DNA of 64,000 nt from Hyalella azteca. Taxonomy: Eukaryota; Arthropoda; Malacostraca; Amphipoda; Hyalellidae. Shown one piece after another: positions 15,101 through 29,659 of this stretch. The stretch's first letter is position 1, and each line of letters starts with the position of its first letter. The position numbers and the translations under genes are program-made. The stretch is from positions 79,441 through 143,440 of the forward strand of contig NW_025946735.1 of the NCBI RefSeq assembly GCF_000764305.2. Reading direction: 5' to 3'. The notes beneath the pieces are model-generated. The model ran no database searches. It was not told the DNA's origin and saw nothing but the letters and a program-made list of their open reading frames with translations.

Positions 15101-17345
15101 TCAGATTTACTCAATTACATTGGATTAACCCCAGGAAGCGTGCAGTTTAATCACTAGTTCAGAGCCTCACAGGTCACGCGCTAACGATGAAAGCAGCAAG
15201 CTTGTCTTGTGATTAATGGCTTTGAGCTGCGCTGGCCCCTCACAAGAGCTCGTTAGCCGGCAGTTTTAAATCTCGGAACTAAAATTTATATTCATTTTTA
15301 ATGACAAGAGTCTTGTCGCTTGCGAACTCCAACTTGAAAGAAGTCATACTAGCGAATTTGATACGTGAAATTTTCCCTAAAGTCTGTTTAATATCAGTAG
15401 TACATAAAATATTATAAAATTCATGCACTCAGGAAATAAACTCCCTTGTTTCAGTGTTGGGTTTGCTGTCATTGACGTTGAATTCAAATGGAGAATTTCT
15501 GTTGCTCCTGAGAACGGTAAGAATCTTTTAGCCGCTGCATACACAGCCGCTCGTGTGCACACAATCAATAATTAATCATTATTCGTTAGCCTAATAAGAA
15601 ATTCTTATCGCTTTTTATAGGCTCCTTGATAAGTGCCGGCTGTAAATCGTGATAAGGCATGAGGACCGCCAACTTTTCTGTGGATTTAACTTACCAAAAT
15701 ATTATACGACGAATTGTCATAAAAATAAATCCCCAAATTTCTTATCTGAATACCAAAACATCACGGAATTGTTGAGATCATTTTATTTCAACAGGTAAAT
15801 TTATTAATACAGTAAAAGAATTTTCCCAAAAACGCATGAATAAAATTAACAGATTCAGCAGCCACCATAGGTGAAAATCACAGCATGATGATCGAGCAAT
15901 TAGTGCAACAAAAATTGCTGTAATTTTGAAAAGACATTCTGAGTACTCACGAGAGCGGGGGACCGTTCGGCTTTAGCTACAGGGCTTTGCTTAATTACAA
16001 TGAAAAGGAAAGTCTGATAGATGTCAGTGTTTCTTAATGGAAACTATGAATCTTGATTACAGAGGAAAAGTCTTGCTGACGTTATTCAAAAAATGCAGAA
16101 ATCAGTATTTTCAAAATCATTAAGGTCTCAGGAGGTAATACGGCCTGACCGTAATGTGAGCTCTCGTTCAGCGCGCTCAAGAAGTGGTCACTGCCTCCGC
16201 GCCTACATTGGCTCTGCTGACACTGACAGGATGGTCTCTCTTGATCATAATTATGGCGAGAGCATCTAGTGGGATATAAATACCCTTAGAGACATATTAA
16301 CCCTTATCAGTTTGTAGAGGGTCAGACATAAACTCAGTACGATTGTTGCGTTGTCAAATTATGACAAGGGTTGAATCAGAATCATATTGTCGAGAAACAC
16401 ACATTGATTTGAACAGCTTTGTTCTCAATGTGAAGCGCTAATAGCATGGAAGCGAAAAGTTCGGATGAAATTATTCTTTAGATATTCCTTACTGTTTCTA
16501 TGTCATAAGAAAAACTGACGATTTCATTGTTTCAGAAATGTATTTAATTAAGTTGACAAATAAAATAATTTAACCTGTGGGTTGAGTGAGTGTTGCTGAA
16601 CAAACTAGAGCTTCTGATTATATCGCTTCTATAGTTGCTCATGGGCGCGTTGTCACGAAAAATATGGCAAAGCATGATATTAAATTGCATCCATGATAGA
16701 AAGTTTAATACGTTTTTGAAAAATCTTATGGCCAAATTATGGGCTTGAAGACGTTGTTCCATGAGGCCAACATCTGGGAGGAAGACTTAGGAACTTCCAG
16801 TGAAAGACTTAAGAACTTACTGCGTCTTAGCAGCTTCTTGACTCCCATGAGAAGCTAGGAACCTGCTTTTTGCTAAATAGGAAATTCTGTAATCATTTTA
16901 TTTTATTAATACCTTTAATCGGATTACCATATTTTTATTCAGGGGAACTCTTGCTTAAAATAGCGAAAATTTTATATATTAACTGAAAATATTCCACTAA
17001 CATTTTTAGTACTAATATGTTGTAACCAGGTGGTATAATACTAAGTCCTGAAAATTTTGTAACTTTTTTGAAGTTATTTATTAACAGTATTTGTAACGCT
17101 TCCGTGAAAAGACTCAATAGTGTCGACTTATCCTGCTGGTGATTTCTATACATCAAATTTTTAAAATTTCTGCTGATTTCTGAATTATTTCATTTTATCA
17201 ATTATTATTAAAAGTGATAATTTTTCTCTCTTCAGACTTCGCAAACACGTCTCGTGATGAGAAACCTTTATGTTTCCAACTAATATGAATACGCATTATA
17301 TAGGCTTCCATAGAATCTTGCTGGAGCAGCAGCACAACAATCAGC
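9150..17345. other. Intergenic, no supported gene
   Basis: No coding signal I trust. At 9722-10124 three forward frames are partly open and protein-like at different points, which could be a decayed gene fragment, but no family is recognisable. A possible promoter at 16.2 kb is listed separately. Confidence 0.4.
16140..16320 (+). promoter_or_regulatory. Candidate RNA polymerase II promoter
   Basis: A GC-richer patch (16140-16250) is followed by TATAAATA at 16275 and by ATCAGT at 16306, an arthropod-type initiator core. The TATA-to-initiator distance (34) is slightly long. No coding exon is seen downstream. Confidence 0.25.
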
Positions 17346-17348
17346 AGA

Positions 17349-17556
17349 AAATATAACTCAGTACTCACTGCAGCGAGTGACAGAGAGCGCATTTTCTCGT
17401 CGACGAAAACATGAAGTAACGGACGGACGGACAGACGGACGGACAGACGGACGGACAGACGGACGGACAGACGGACGGACAGACGGACGGACGGACAGAC
17501 GGACATGGCGAGCGCAATTGGGCTTTTTCTCCCATAAATGAGAAAATGCACGAAAA
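17349..17556 (+). mobile_element. Microsatellite-bearing inverted-repeat element, copy A
   Basis: Same layout as the three other copies: AATATAACTCAGTACTCACT with an adjoining near-palindrome, then GCGCATTTTCTCGTCGACGA, then an array of GACGGACA/GACGGACG units (longest here, about 90 bp), then ACATGGCGAGCGCAAT, ending in GAGAAAATGC. The inner terminal repeats AGCGCATTTTCTC and GAGAAAATGCGCT are inverted, though the right one is damaged here. Confidence 0.75.
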
Positions 17557-18729
17557 ATCAGACAGATGAGCTCACTTGTGTTGTTGGGCTTGGACATTTA
17601 ACAGGTGTTGTTGGGCTTAACATTCAAATTTAAAAAAAAATTAACAAAATTTTTAAAATTTTTAAATTTAATTAAATTTAAATTTAACAGCATGGCTCAA
17701 CTCAAAACCAGACTTTCACTTTGTTACGGTTGTTAATACAGCTATTCGGTCAGGTATGTTTTACTAAAAAGAATTATTTATGTATGCTTAAATGTTCATA
17801 ATTACCACATTTTATGTTTCATACCTACGTTTACCAATTTCCTACATGTAATGCTAGATAGTTTGGTCATAAACTTAGTGCAATTGGGCTATTTATACTC
17901 TAATTCCTTTATATGTGACGACTTTGGTATTTCTTTTTTAACATAAACATAATTAGCATAATTCCTACAGAGCATCAAACAAATTATTTGATCGAGAGCA
18001 AATTAACAGAATACTAAATGTTTTTACCGGTAACCAGTTAGAATTATTCATTGACATGTCAGTAAACACAAGAACTCTTTGTGTTTCACCCAACCAATTA
18101 ATGCTGTTTGGACAACAGTTGCGACTCTATATGTGCAATGGAAACATGAAAGTGAAGATATAATTGTCTTTGATTATTCTAATTATTTTCGTTAACTGAA
18201 AGTCGTGACGCTGTCTAGAATGTTATTGTGGTTACATTTTTTTTTTTGTGTACAGTCTGACTTGAACCAACATACATGCCAAAATTTTTCTGAAATGCAT
18301 GCAAAATGGTTCAAATCTGTATTTTTTTCTAAAAAATTAAATATGAGATCCAGCAGAAATATCGAGAAAATTCTTAATCAAACTCCTAAAGTGAGTCGCA
18401 ACGCCTCTTTATTCTTAAGAAAGCTGTTAAGTTTTCTGTTCAATTACTATTTATTTAAATTTAAAACAGCAAAAAAAATTGTTTTCCACTGTCAAGAACG
18501 TACGATTTTTTCATATAATTTTTACCTGTATACATTTATAATTCAAATTTTTCAATTTAAACATCAAAAAAATTAAGAAGTGAAGTCTTTACAATTTAGT
18601 GAACAGAAATCAAAAATCCCATCAAAAATTAAAAGATTTTAATTACCCTGAAGTGCATCAATTATTACTTACATTTCTGGTGTCTTTGTCATTTATATTG
18701 CGTATTTTGGTGCAGCAAGACGTTATATA

Positions 18730-18815
18730 TTTATATTTGGTAAGCGTTAATTGGTTTCAATGATATTGCAGTTATATTTGGTAAGCGTTAATTGGTTTCA
18801 ATGATATTGCAATAT
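18730..18815. repeat. 42-bp tandem duplication
   Basis: TATATTTGGTAAGCGTTAAT followed by TGGTTTCAATGATATTGCA appears twice in a row with no changes. Confidence 0.85.
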
Positions 18816-19909
18816 TTTTCTACTTTAGGAAAGGATGAATGATCAAAAGTAACACAAAAATTTAGAGTTATATTTTGAAAGCCACTGACAGAAATCCATC
18901 GCACAATCATTGTTCAGCATCGTTCAATGATTCCGATTCCCAGCTTTCTGTTCCGAACGGGGTCAGTTGACAAGATTTGAATTATTTGAGACGTTGCATA
19001 TTCGCAAAAAATTTCCTGCTGGGAATTTCCGCTGCCGAATTCCCAACTGCAAGAATTTCTAGCAACTTCTGGGATATTCGAGCTCGTTAATTGCCGCGCC
19101 AGTAAACTCGTTGCGAGACGCCAATTGATACTCATTTCTTTCCATGATTCGGCAAAGAGGACTGCACTTCTAACCATGTTTTAGACTTACAGTATGTACT
19201 TCTAATCCGGCTGAATGAAGTTTGTGAACTTTTGCTGTTCTTTACGGCATTTATTATTTATTAAGTTAATATCAATATAAATAATCAATCTATAGACACA
19301 CTTTCGTTTTGCTTCAACAGCTAAATCAAATTTAAAATTATTCCAGCTATAAAAATTGGACTTGAAAAAAATTTTTTTTTTCCCTCTCTCCTTTATTGCA
19401 GTGGCCATTGCAATTGGTCACAGTTATGACCAATTTTAGTTCTGATTCAATAATGGTCACTGCAGACATGAAAAGCAATTTTTAAAGCTCAAGGAACAAA
19501 ATAATCGTGTTAATAATTCGGCCAGGCTGAATGGAAATATTAACCATCCAGATTCAGTATCGTATCGATAAAAAATAAACTGTCTAATCTCATTTGTGTG
19601 CTGCATTTCTGAACAAATTTGTATATAATTATAATTATTGAATAAAATTACGGTAAGTCTAATGTTGAAATGTCATTTTAGTTCCCGAGAACATCAACGC
19701 AGCAGAACAATAACATGTTACTAGCGTATCGCTTAAATTAGGTTAAATTGAATGACAAGAATTAAGGTCACGTCGCATGTGCTGCCAACAAGTGGGTCGT
19801 CAGTGGAGAATTAGAGAGTTAAAATTTCGTCCACTGTAACTGGCACAATGTTGTTCGCTTGAAGAGCTCAGCAATTGCCTAGAATTTAATATAATTCCAA
19901 TGTTAGATA

Positions 19910-19998
19910 CTTGCAAGGTTTTCCTCCACTGTAGTGAATTTCCTCCACCCCAAGAAAAATGCTAGGTTTTCCTCCACTGTAGCGCACAAAAGAAGGTT
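19910..19998. repeat. Short direct repeat
   Basis: AGGTTTTCCTCCACTGTAG occurs at about 19916 and 19972, with a partial TTTCCTCCACC between them. Confidence 0.75.
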
Positions 19999-22900
19999 TT
20001 TCCTGTGTTATAAGTAGATGCTCATTTGCTAGCAGGATAAAGTATGACACAATGCTCTTAGTATAATATGTTTTCTGGCAAAATGAATTTGTTACTGAAA
20101 ATTTAGAAACTATATTTAAAATGTGTAATAACATAATAACGTTTCGCAGTAAAAGTCAATAATAATATTCTCAGACCATGAAATAATTCGATCAACTTAT
20201 AGCTTTTATTGAGTTTACCCCACTGGCGAATTATAACTTTATATTTTCATCACTGAGACATGCCACATTTTAGTGTGCTTGTCTGCTGCCGGCAGGCAAA
20301 CCCCACAAAACTTCCTCAAAATAGCAGAAATTTTTTTAAATTTATATTTGTTGTGACACATTTGAGTTCTCTGGAGGCCTTGAGGCTGTCAACATGTCGC
20401 ATGAATGGACAAGATTTGATGACAAAGCTTTAAAAACTTTCGGAGTTTTCAATACTTTTGTTCTCAGTTGAATAGTTCTAAATGCTGCATTGAATATAAT
20501 GAGTTTCTGGCGACCATTTACTATCGATATTTATTGTAGTATTCATAGAATATTATGTATTCTAATTCATAAGGCCCATACATATATTAGCATCTCCTCA
20601 ATGTGATCCATTTTATGTAATAGAAATGCAACGTCTTTGCTTCACCTGCATTGATTTACTCACTCCTCCTTGTCAGATCATAAACGTTTCATTGTTGTTC
20701 CCTTAATAAAAAGTGTTGCGAATTTTTTTGCACCCGTACAATTGTTCCCTTTTCGTTTACAGATATTTTAACTATTTGTGGTACTAAATAGAATGATGGT
20801 ATTTGTTTTATTATTATGGTTACTCGTGCAAAAATTTTCACCGAAGTTGCTACTAATGAAAGCTTAGTAACAGAATAATTAAAATTCAAGTTTATATGGC
20901 TCCATTCTTTACATGGCTCTGTCGAGAATGTAGTTTTTTGCTAATTCATTAAATGTCATCAATTTTATTTATCTGTGACGACTGGCATATGGAGTTTCCG
21001 CCACTTGCAATCAACACAATGTTCTTGTCGCTGATATAGTTGGTGCTCAGAGGTTCAGTGCTCGCCAAACCACGGTCATATTAAAATTATTTTTTAACAT
21101 ACAGAATCACAAAAAAATCTTTTCAAAATACAAAACATACAAAAAGACCTTTTTATTCGAAGGAAAGTAACACATCTTTCATTTCATAGACTCGTTTAAA
21201 TGGACCATGGTGACGCGACGCTTGACGCTGCATAGCCTATACGTTCACACTGCATGCTTGGCTACCCGCAACCCGCGCCCTCGGATCCAACATCCTCTAC
21301 AACATTCCTACCATTCTAACATTCTAATAAATACTAAAGTCTAACTCGTATATTTGGTAGAAGCCAAATACTATACCATAAATTTTAATCAATACCTCTT
21401 CTACATTGCACTAATCGAAATTCCTCATATAGCTACTGATGAAAGCTATCGTGAGTATATATAGTGAGGGGGCCAATCCCACAACGGTCTTTATTTGGCC
21501 GAGTTTGATAGTTTTTAATACCGCCTTTATCACGTATGTCTGCATGCGCAATAATATGATGCACTTGCCCAGATAGAGACACCGACTTGGCATCAATTCT
21601 TTTTATTCATTTGCTAGACATCGTCGTTACAGACTTACAGTGTAAATACGCAAAAGATGAAATTGACTTAAGATAATAAATTCAGACGAATATCTATTTC
21701 ATTTTTAATGTATTTTTGTTAAATTTACCATAGCCGTTGCTATCCGACCATGTTTTTAACATTATTCACTCATTTAGGTCAAAAAGCCCTTCAAACAAAT
21801 GACTTGCACCAATAAGAGCGTAAGCAATGAAATGTTTTTTGGGTGTAATTGTGGTGCTGAGATCTCTGAAGGCAGTAGCGCAGTCAACATGTAGCACAAA
21901 AGGACGAGCTTTGATAATAGAAACTTCTAAACTTTCTAACTTAATCATTCTCTTCATCTGAAGTGAATTATTCTGATCGCTGCTTGATGAAAAATGTTGT
22001 CTGACGTACTCTTATCAACTCTTACCTCATGAAGCAAACAAGAACGATGAGATACATTCAAAATTCAGTCAGATGTATGAAATACTTTTTTCAAATGATC
22101 TAATGATGCAGACAGATTATCCTCAATTTCAAACATGCGACTAAAATTGCGGCCCTAAAATTTTCAACGAGTTTTACAGAAGTAAAAATTTTTTCGAACT
22201 GATCTATTTACCAATTGAGTATGTTTTTTATTTGCAAATTTCCTTTGGCGCATTCGTTAGGCACTGCCTTACTGTGCATTTAGAAACCTTTGGTTAAGTG
22301 TGCGTAAATAATTAGCAGTACAAAATTTAATTGGGAAGTTATATTTTTGTGTTTAAACGTTGAAATTCGATATTGGTGTAATTGATGCAAATATGTAAAA
22401 CACTGGTCTGTCGCCTAGCAGATGAAATGGAATTTTGTCATGAAACTGAGCTGAAAGGGACCTGCTTGATTCCTCAAACATCCAAACTTATTTATTTTTA
22501 TTATATTTTTTGATACCATTAAGCAGCAGGCGAGGCAAGTGTTGCTCAAGTTAGATGATTACGAGAGTTGAAAATCATTTCATTTTAATCGTCTTCTTTA
22601 ATGCTAATTTCTGAACGGAAATTGTGAGAATGGGAAATTGGTGGAATGCGAATAGGTGGTATCTGTTATCCCAAATCAGAAATGGAAAGGATTATTCCCA
22701 AAAGAAAATACAAAAGTTATTCGCGTATAAAATAATACCACTATATTCAAATTAAAATTGTAAGTTTAATGTCCGTGTGAATGACTAACAATAAAATTAG
22801 CAATTTAATTTGGCATGATAGGATTGTCCAGTCTTGGGGATTATTTATTCAAATTAATGTTGGTTAACTTGACAGTATTTAATATTTGATGCAATATCGA

Positions 22901-23731
22901 TAGGAAGTTTGCACAAAAAAAGTATTTAGAGAGACCCTGACAGATTGAATCTGAACTTAAAGACTCATTGAACAATTTAAATTGAAATAATGGATTTCCC
23001 GAGCGTGTTTCCCAGGATGAATAATTGATTAAAAATGACTGCATGTCTGATGCGAACTATTCAATCAAACTTGGAATGCAGAATCAAAATCTGACAGACG
23101 ATTCGTTTGTAAATATAAAAACTGTCAGCTTCTCTCTTGTGACTGGTTCGAAGCTCAGTGAAAGGTATAAACTATTGAAATTGGAACGATTTGTTCGACT
23201 TTGCAACAGAGAAATCATCAAACATCAATAGAAATGCATTCAGATTGCCGTTTATTCATTTTTAGTTCGACGACAATATTTTGGACTTGTGCCAGGAAAA
23301 AGGTTTCCCAGACTGTGCTGGACAAAAATATGAAAACATCGGTATAGAAAGTTTGTTTATTTATTTATACCATAAGAAGTGAATGCACCATAAAAAATGA
23401 AGGCACCATAAAATGTTCTTGATGAATGGGGATGACAAAAGTTAGTTATAAGTAGAGAATTTAGGCAGAATGAAGATGAGATATTCGAACAATATTTCGG
23501 CTGTACTAATTTCACCTTAATTATTCAGGAAAATGTTACTGTTTTGTTGTAATATTGTGCATATTCAAAATTGGGCGACTTTCAAACTTCAAATTATGTT
23601 TTATAAGCTCATCTGCCGTGGTGCTAGGCTTAGAGAAGTTAAACTTTGCATATCAAATTCATCTTGGTGTTTAATTGAGATTTTTTTGGTTATTTTAGGA
23701 TAATATTCTAATTTTTCTCATACCAACTCAA

Positions 23732-23806
23732 TCATTCATTCATTCATTCATTCATTCATTCATTCATTCATTCATTCATTCATTCATTCATTCATTCATT
23801 CATTCG
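23732..23806. repeat. (ATTC)n microsatellite
   Basis: About 18 uninterrupted CATT units, ending at CATTCGTTAA. Perfect repetition suggests an actively mutating locus. Confidence 0.95.
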
Positions 23807-23809
23807 TTA

Positions 23810-26800
23810 ATTTGTAGAGATTACTAAAAAAGTTGAAGTTTCGTATGGGTTAGTAACCGAATTCAGAAAATAAATTTAACGAACGAAAATTGAAAGAAAT
23901 AAAGAAATTAATTGAAAATATCAGATAATAAGAACCTAAAAATATTTATCCCGTATATACAAACAGCTAAAAATTCCAAGTTTCAACAATTGACAGGAAG
24001 TTCTGTGTGCACTAAACACCTCAGCCAGTGCATGTGTACTGCCTGTCGGCTAAGTGCTGGCAACGTTAACGCTTGAAGACAAGCAGATCCGTTATGTCTT
24101 GTTCATTTTTGGTTCTTATTTTGCTGATTACATTTTGTAGTTCATGTTCTTGAACCTATAGATGTTTTCGTCTCATTCAGGGGTGGATTTACGGAAAAAA
24201 TTCTTCAATATTTTTCTTTGTTCATTTAAAATTATGTTCATAAAATAATGTACGTGCACTCAGTTCATTCTTGATAACTTTTTCCCTTATTAGACCTTAA
24301 CCCTCTACGGCCTGAGATGAGTAACCGGAGCAATATTGTCACCAGTCTACTTCCCAAAAAGGATACGTTCTTGTGAGCGCAAAATGACTTGCACTAATGG
24401 TTGCCGCCACGTATGACAACTTTAAAATGTTCTCTGTTGTGTACAAACGTCCTCATGTTGCTACGCTCAATAATTTAAGTATAATTTAAGTTGAAAGTTA
24501 TGTTCTCAAAGAGTGACATACGGTGGTAGAGGTTTAAACGGCTATTTCCATGTAGCTACGATCTACGTAATTTGCTGTGCAGTTTCACCTCAGTAGTTGT
24601 CACGTACGCATGTCATTCGTGTACGATAAACTCTGGAACATGTGGTGCAATTGTGAAATTTATTGGATGAAAATACTGTTGGAACCACCAGACTAACACC
24701 AGTCATCAATTAATTCGAAGTAAACAACATTCTAGCTCTCAAATCGCAATGAAGAATTGGTCGGTGTAAAAATGATCCCAGTTGTCGGCTTAAATGGCAA
24801 GCTAATGAGAATACTTTAATAATGTAAAAGATGTAAACAAAAACGGACTAACAAAAATAAGGGACCGATAAAAATGTTTATAGTGATACCCCACTAATTT
24901 CTCGAGTCTCCATCCTATTCACCCATTGTAAGATTTGAGAGTAACATTCTAATTTCCAGCAAGATAAGTTTTGCGGTCAAAGATCCCAAATACATAACGA
25001 AATTTTATCATTTATCCTGAAAAGTCCATCTGTGTGCCGGAAGGTCCCAAGGCTAAGAATAAATGTGACCTGATTCCAGCAATGACCTCTTCATGGATCA
25101 GAAGTCTATTTTAGGTTAGTTAAATGCTTGCTAATAGAATCTTGACCTAATTCTTGCTTCAAGGGCCGGTCGTCCAAGCAACGACAATTGGAGTTGATTT
25201 CGCTGAAACACTTTAATACAATTATTTTAATGTCTGATTCCCAGTGGGTTGGTTATGTTTCTGATGATTATATGCTGGCTACAACTTTCATTAAAGAAGT
25301 AGTCCGATTTTTAATATTCTCTAAATAATCCTTGCTGAACTGCCTCTCTCTTTCTCCTCGCATTTGTTTTACTGAGCAGAACAGAGGAAACATAAGAAAT
25401 AATGCGTGATGAGTTTGCAAGTAGTTCTGCCAAACGAAAAATGTACTCTCCCTTTTCATTTGTTTGGGTCTTTGACACATTTCATTTTTTTATAAACTGG
25501 ACCGGATTTTTAGATAATACTGAATACTGAATACTGAATACAAAGATACTGAATTATTTGATTAGGTAAGATGCAAGCTTTCCGCACTGTTTCTGGACCT
25601 ATCCCCACTTTCGCTGAAGCTTTCAACACTGGTTCTTGGTCTTTTTTACGCAGTTTATTATGCTTTCCACAGTGTCACTCAAGCTTTCAACATTGTTACC
25701 CAAACATCAACACTGCGTTACCCAAATATCAACATCGATCACCATCACTGTCACTTAAGTTAGTCACAGTTTGAATTTTTTTTATATTTCATCTATTATT
25801 TACATTATTTTTCATATTATATTTATATATATATTGAAATTTTGTATATTCAACCATTAAGTTACTCCAGAATGCTTAATATCAAAAGCAATATGACTGC
25901 GCAGTCTGTGGTAGAGCTGTTACAATACCAAACTCAAACTACAATAACTGGCAATATCATGTGAAACATTTAATGATATGCGAGACAATATTCAAGAGAT
26001 TTGAATATCATTAGATTTCATTCATCGCTGGCCACGTAAGAATATACAGTAAAGAAAGTGTTACAAGATACGCCTACATTCTTTGATTACAAACTTAATG
26101 TTTTGATATCTACTCTGTAAATGTTGTTGTGTAGATCAATAATATTCCTGCACTCATAGATTCCGCGACTGAAGATGAGAGTGGTATACGAAGCGTTTAC
26201 AAAATGTAAAAATAAATTTATACGCATTCTCTTTGACCTCAAATATTTTTGAGATCATTCAATGATTATGATGATTTATTTTTTCATTTATAAGTTATTG
26301 TATCGCATAAATTCTAATTTCTAATTTATTTATGCAATTAAATCCATACCCCAAAGCCATCTTTTGGGAATAATTAAATTCATTACTTATACAATCGAAA
26401 CAGAGATAAATAAGTCTTTGTTCAGTTTTATTCGAATTCATTCATTGTTAGAAATCTGTATTGATATTTATATATTATATATCAAACGGAGAACTGCCGT
26501 CACTCTGATTGGGGCCACCAGATGAAATACGAATAAATACGAGTGCAAATAATCTTGATAAAGACCGATCAATATTGGTCTGTGCGAGCCATGCTCTCAA
26601 AGAGAGCATGTAAAGCGATCAAGGGCAAGTAAAATTTTAAGAATCGCGGATGCCTTTCATTATAAATGAAAAATGGCTCATGGTCATGGGTTATTCCATT
26701 AATTTTCTATTTTTCTTAATTAATAAAACTCCAAAAAATAATGATTTCCAGTCATTTGACTCGAAAATGTTCCCGTTACAGATCAACAAAAAAAGCAGTA

Positions 26801-28380
26801 ATAAAAAAATTTATTCTAAACTAAATCAGTAAGAATCAACATCCATATAAAAAATTACTTAAAAGAAAACAAAACAAAATTTTACTAATTTTTTTTTAAT
26901 ATTTCAACTCAAACATTGCCATCAGCTTATTGGAATACAGAGGGTGCGAAAAATTCACGATTCGATGATTTCATAATATTTTGCTCCACCAATTTTAGAC
27001 TTGCAGTTATTGCTTGTCAATGACCTTAGAGAACCAAATGCCAATTTAATAACGAAAAATATGCTAGAGATGAGGAAAGTGAAAGCAATATAACGGAAAT
27101 TTAGTACGCGATGAATCGGTTCAAGACGCAAGAAAGACACTTTCAGTCTGTAGGCATGAAGTTACAGCAATGTGCCCTGTGCCACATAGCATTTAAAATA
27201 TTAATTTTAGTCGTGGAATCAATTTAAGAGCATGCCTTGAACTCCGTTATTTCGTTTTGTCTCAAATGAGCCCTGCAAATTGCTGGCGAGCATAAATATT
27301 GTGTATGAAAAATGACGCTTGATTGCACGTCCACAGCGAGCAGTGATTCTTCACGGCTACTGCATGTCTCTCGATGATGAGAAAAAAGTTGACGAATTCA
27401 TCACCAATTCAAATTGCGAGCATTAATTTGGAGAGAAAATTAGTAAAATGAATACATGACCTAATTTTGTGTTCCGTTACCTGATTTGTTTGCACAGTTC
27501 CTTGCAACATGTAAATCAACTATTAATTATAACGCGCTCAGATACTAAACAAAGTTACGATTTGTTCTTACAAATCTCTCTAAATTCATTAGAAAGCTTT
27601 CCTGCAAATATATAACAACGTAACCCAAAAGATGGCGTTCGTTTTCAATCATGCCGATGTAAAACGATTACTTATTTACTGGAAAATTCGACATTGAAAG
27701 TTTCTGAACGCGTTTCTGTTATGGAGTTTATTTACACTTACAGCCTATTCAATATTTATTTGTTTGAATACAAATGAAAACAGGTTTTCGATACCACAAT
27801 CGACGATATTTTCTCAATATACTCCACAATAGCATCACATGCAACTATAAATCGGCTATCAGAAATAACTGCTTTCTGGCGGAAACAAAGAATACGTAGA
27901 ACGCTACCAATAAATATTGATTCAAAAACATTTATTCCGAAACATTAATTGAAAAAAACTTGGAAATTTATCCAGATCCAGACTCAATACCAGAGTTATC
28001 CAGATCCAGACTCAAACTCAATAATGATAGATCTAACCTACAACTGATTTGTGAAGAATGGCGCGGAAGCCGCAAAGAATCCATCAGAAAAATATAATTC
28101 ATCTCGCGTCTAATTTGCCGGCACAAAAACATGAGCGAAAGTGATGGGATTCGGTAAAGCTCTAGCGCTGCAAATCCGAATCACGATGAGAGACTGCGCT
28201 CAATCTGTGCAGCAACTTTCTCATTAAAAGCTTGGAATCCTGCTAACGATGGAACTCCTGTAGTTACGAGTCTTGGCATGTCCTCTATTTACCGTGAAAG
28301 CTCTTTTCTGTAGCATCTTATTACTTTATAACTATTCTTCATATATTTTTCACCGATGTTTATTCGCAGATATTACATAC
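23810..28380. other. Intergenic, no supported gene
   Basis: AT-rich. A run of ATACTGA units lies at 25520-25555 and a short CAACA.TGCGTTACC.AAATA repetition at 25700-25735. Nothing else stands out. Confidence 0.5.
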
Positions 28381-28383
28381 TAC

Positions 28384-28513
28384 GTATTAAAAGTATTCCC
28401 CTTGATAGTGATCTGAATTCATTTTCTGGCGCTCAACAATTTCTCCAAGTATTAAAAGTATTCCCCTTGATAGTAATCTGAATTCATTTTCTGGCGCTCA
28501 ACAATTTCTCCAG
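28384..28513. repeat. 65-bp tandem duplication
   Basis: GTATTAAAAGTATTCCCCTT begins at 28384 and 28449; one base differs over the unit (GATAGTGATC against GATAGTAATC). Confidence 0.9.
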
Positions 28514-28519
28514 AAGGTC

Positions 28520-29655
28520 AAAATTCTTCCAATCTAATTTTTATCAAACTTCAGATTCTTAAAGAAATTCTCCTTGCGTCGGTAGCAAAAGCCAATCTCC
28601 AATCTAACAAAAAAACATGAATTTTATAAGAAAAAAAATTTTCACTGGCGTGCTTCCCTTTCAAAATATTTCTTTTGCCTACCTGATGCTAAATTGCAAA
28701 TAAACTTATAAAAATAATAAAATAAACTTATAAAAAACAATTTGAAGGAGCTAAAATATTGCAGTATTGCTGAGCATGCATGTGTCTAATTTCATCAAAT
28801 ATAAAATTCCATTGATTGTTAGTTCTTGAATAAATTTATTCCTCACATGACATCAATATAGGTTTTTGTGTTCAGCTGATAGAAAAGAAGATCTTAATTT
28901 GATAATAATAAAAGCAGACGGATTTTAATATTAAAAGACAATATAAAATTACTGATAAAAGAGGTAATTTTATTCATCAATGGTATTAATCCTTTTTCTG
29001 TATGTATGGCTAGTACTGAATTATATCATACCGATAACTGAAATCATATTCAGTGGTTAATTAAGTTAGAATACTATATCATTGTGATAAAGTAATCAAT
29101 ATGTATAATTTACATATAGAATGAATTTAGAATAAAGTGATAAAGTTATCAATATCTATAATTTACCTACATCTGCGCATTAAATGATTTAATAAGCAGT
29201 GAATTTTTTAATAAAGCCGAAATCAGTAGAACCTATAAAATGATCGCCACGTACGCGATCACATGATTGCTGAACATGACCAACAGATTCTCAACAGAGT
29301 CTACGGAAAATGCTACTGAAATTCAACTTACTTTTTGTTCCTGAGTATAAGTTGAGTGGAGCATAAAATGTTTTTCGAAGGTCACGAATCGGGTATCTGC
29401 TATTCATAGATTTATATTAATCATTTTAATTTTTGATGATGAAACAAAGGAGATTTGTTCCGTAAATTTCGATGGAATGTGAAAACACAATTGTAGAATT
29501 TGATTCATATACGAAAGTTACGAATTGAGAAACACTTACCTAACAATTTGTTCCACAATTAATTTTATTTGAACAGCGTTCCTGTTCAAAAAGGTATAAA
29601 TTGTTGAGCTTGAACATTTATCTTTTCAACAATAATTCAAAATTTCAGTTGCTCC
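28520..29655. other. Intergenic, nothing supported
   Basis: AT-rich, with a short repetition of GTGATAAAGT(A/T)ATCAATAT near 29084-29155 and no coding signal. Confidence 0.5.
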
Positions 29656-29659
29656 CGGA

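Larger units (their letters stand above)
17560..23730. other. Intergenic, no supported gene
   Basis: AT-rich with short repeats listed separately. The 123-codon frame at 18205-18576 is low complexity (K/F/N/S) and lacks domain features. The 68-codon frame at 23025-23231 is hydrophilic but isolated. Confidence 0.45.

Noticed and set aside
17198..17597. Minus-strand frames with repeated S-V-R-L or S-V-R-P
   Set aside because: These are translations of the GACGGACA microsatellite in element copy A; the same artefact appears in copies B and C.
18205..18576. 123-codon open frame with a hydrophobic start
   Set aside because: Low-complexity K/F/N/S sequence in AT-rich DNA. The hydrophobic start comes from a run of T bases, not a convincing signal peptide.
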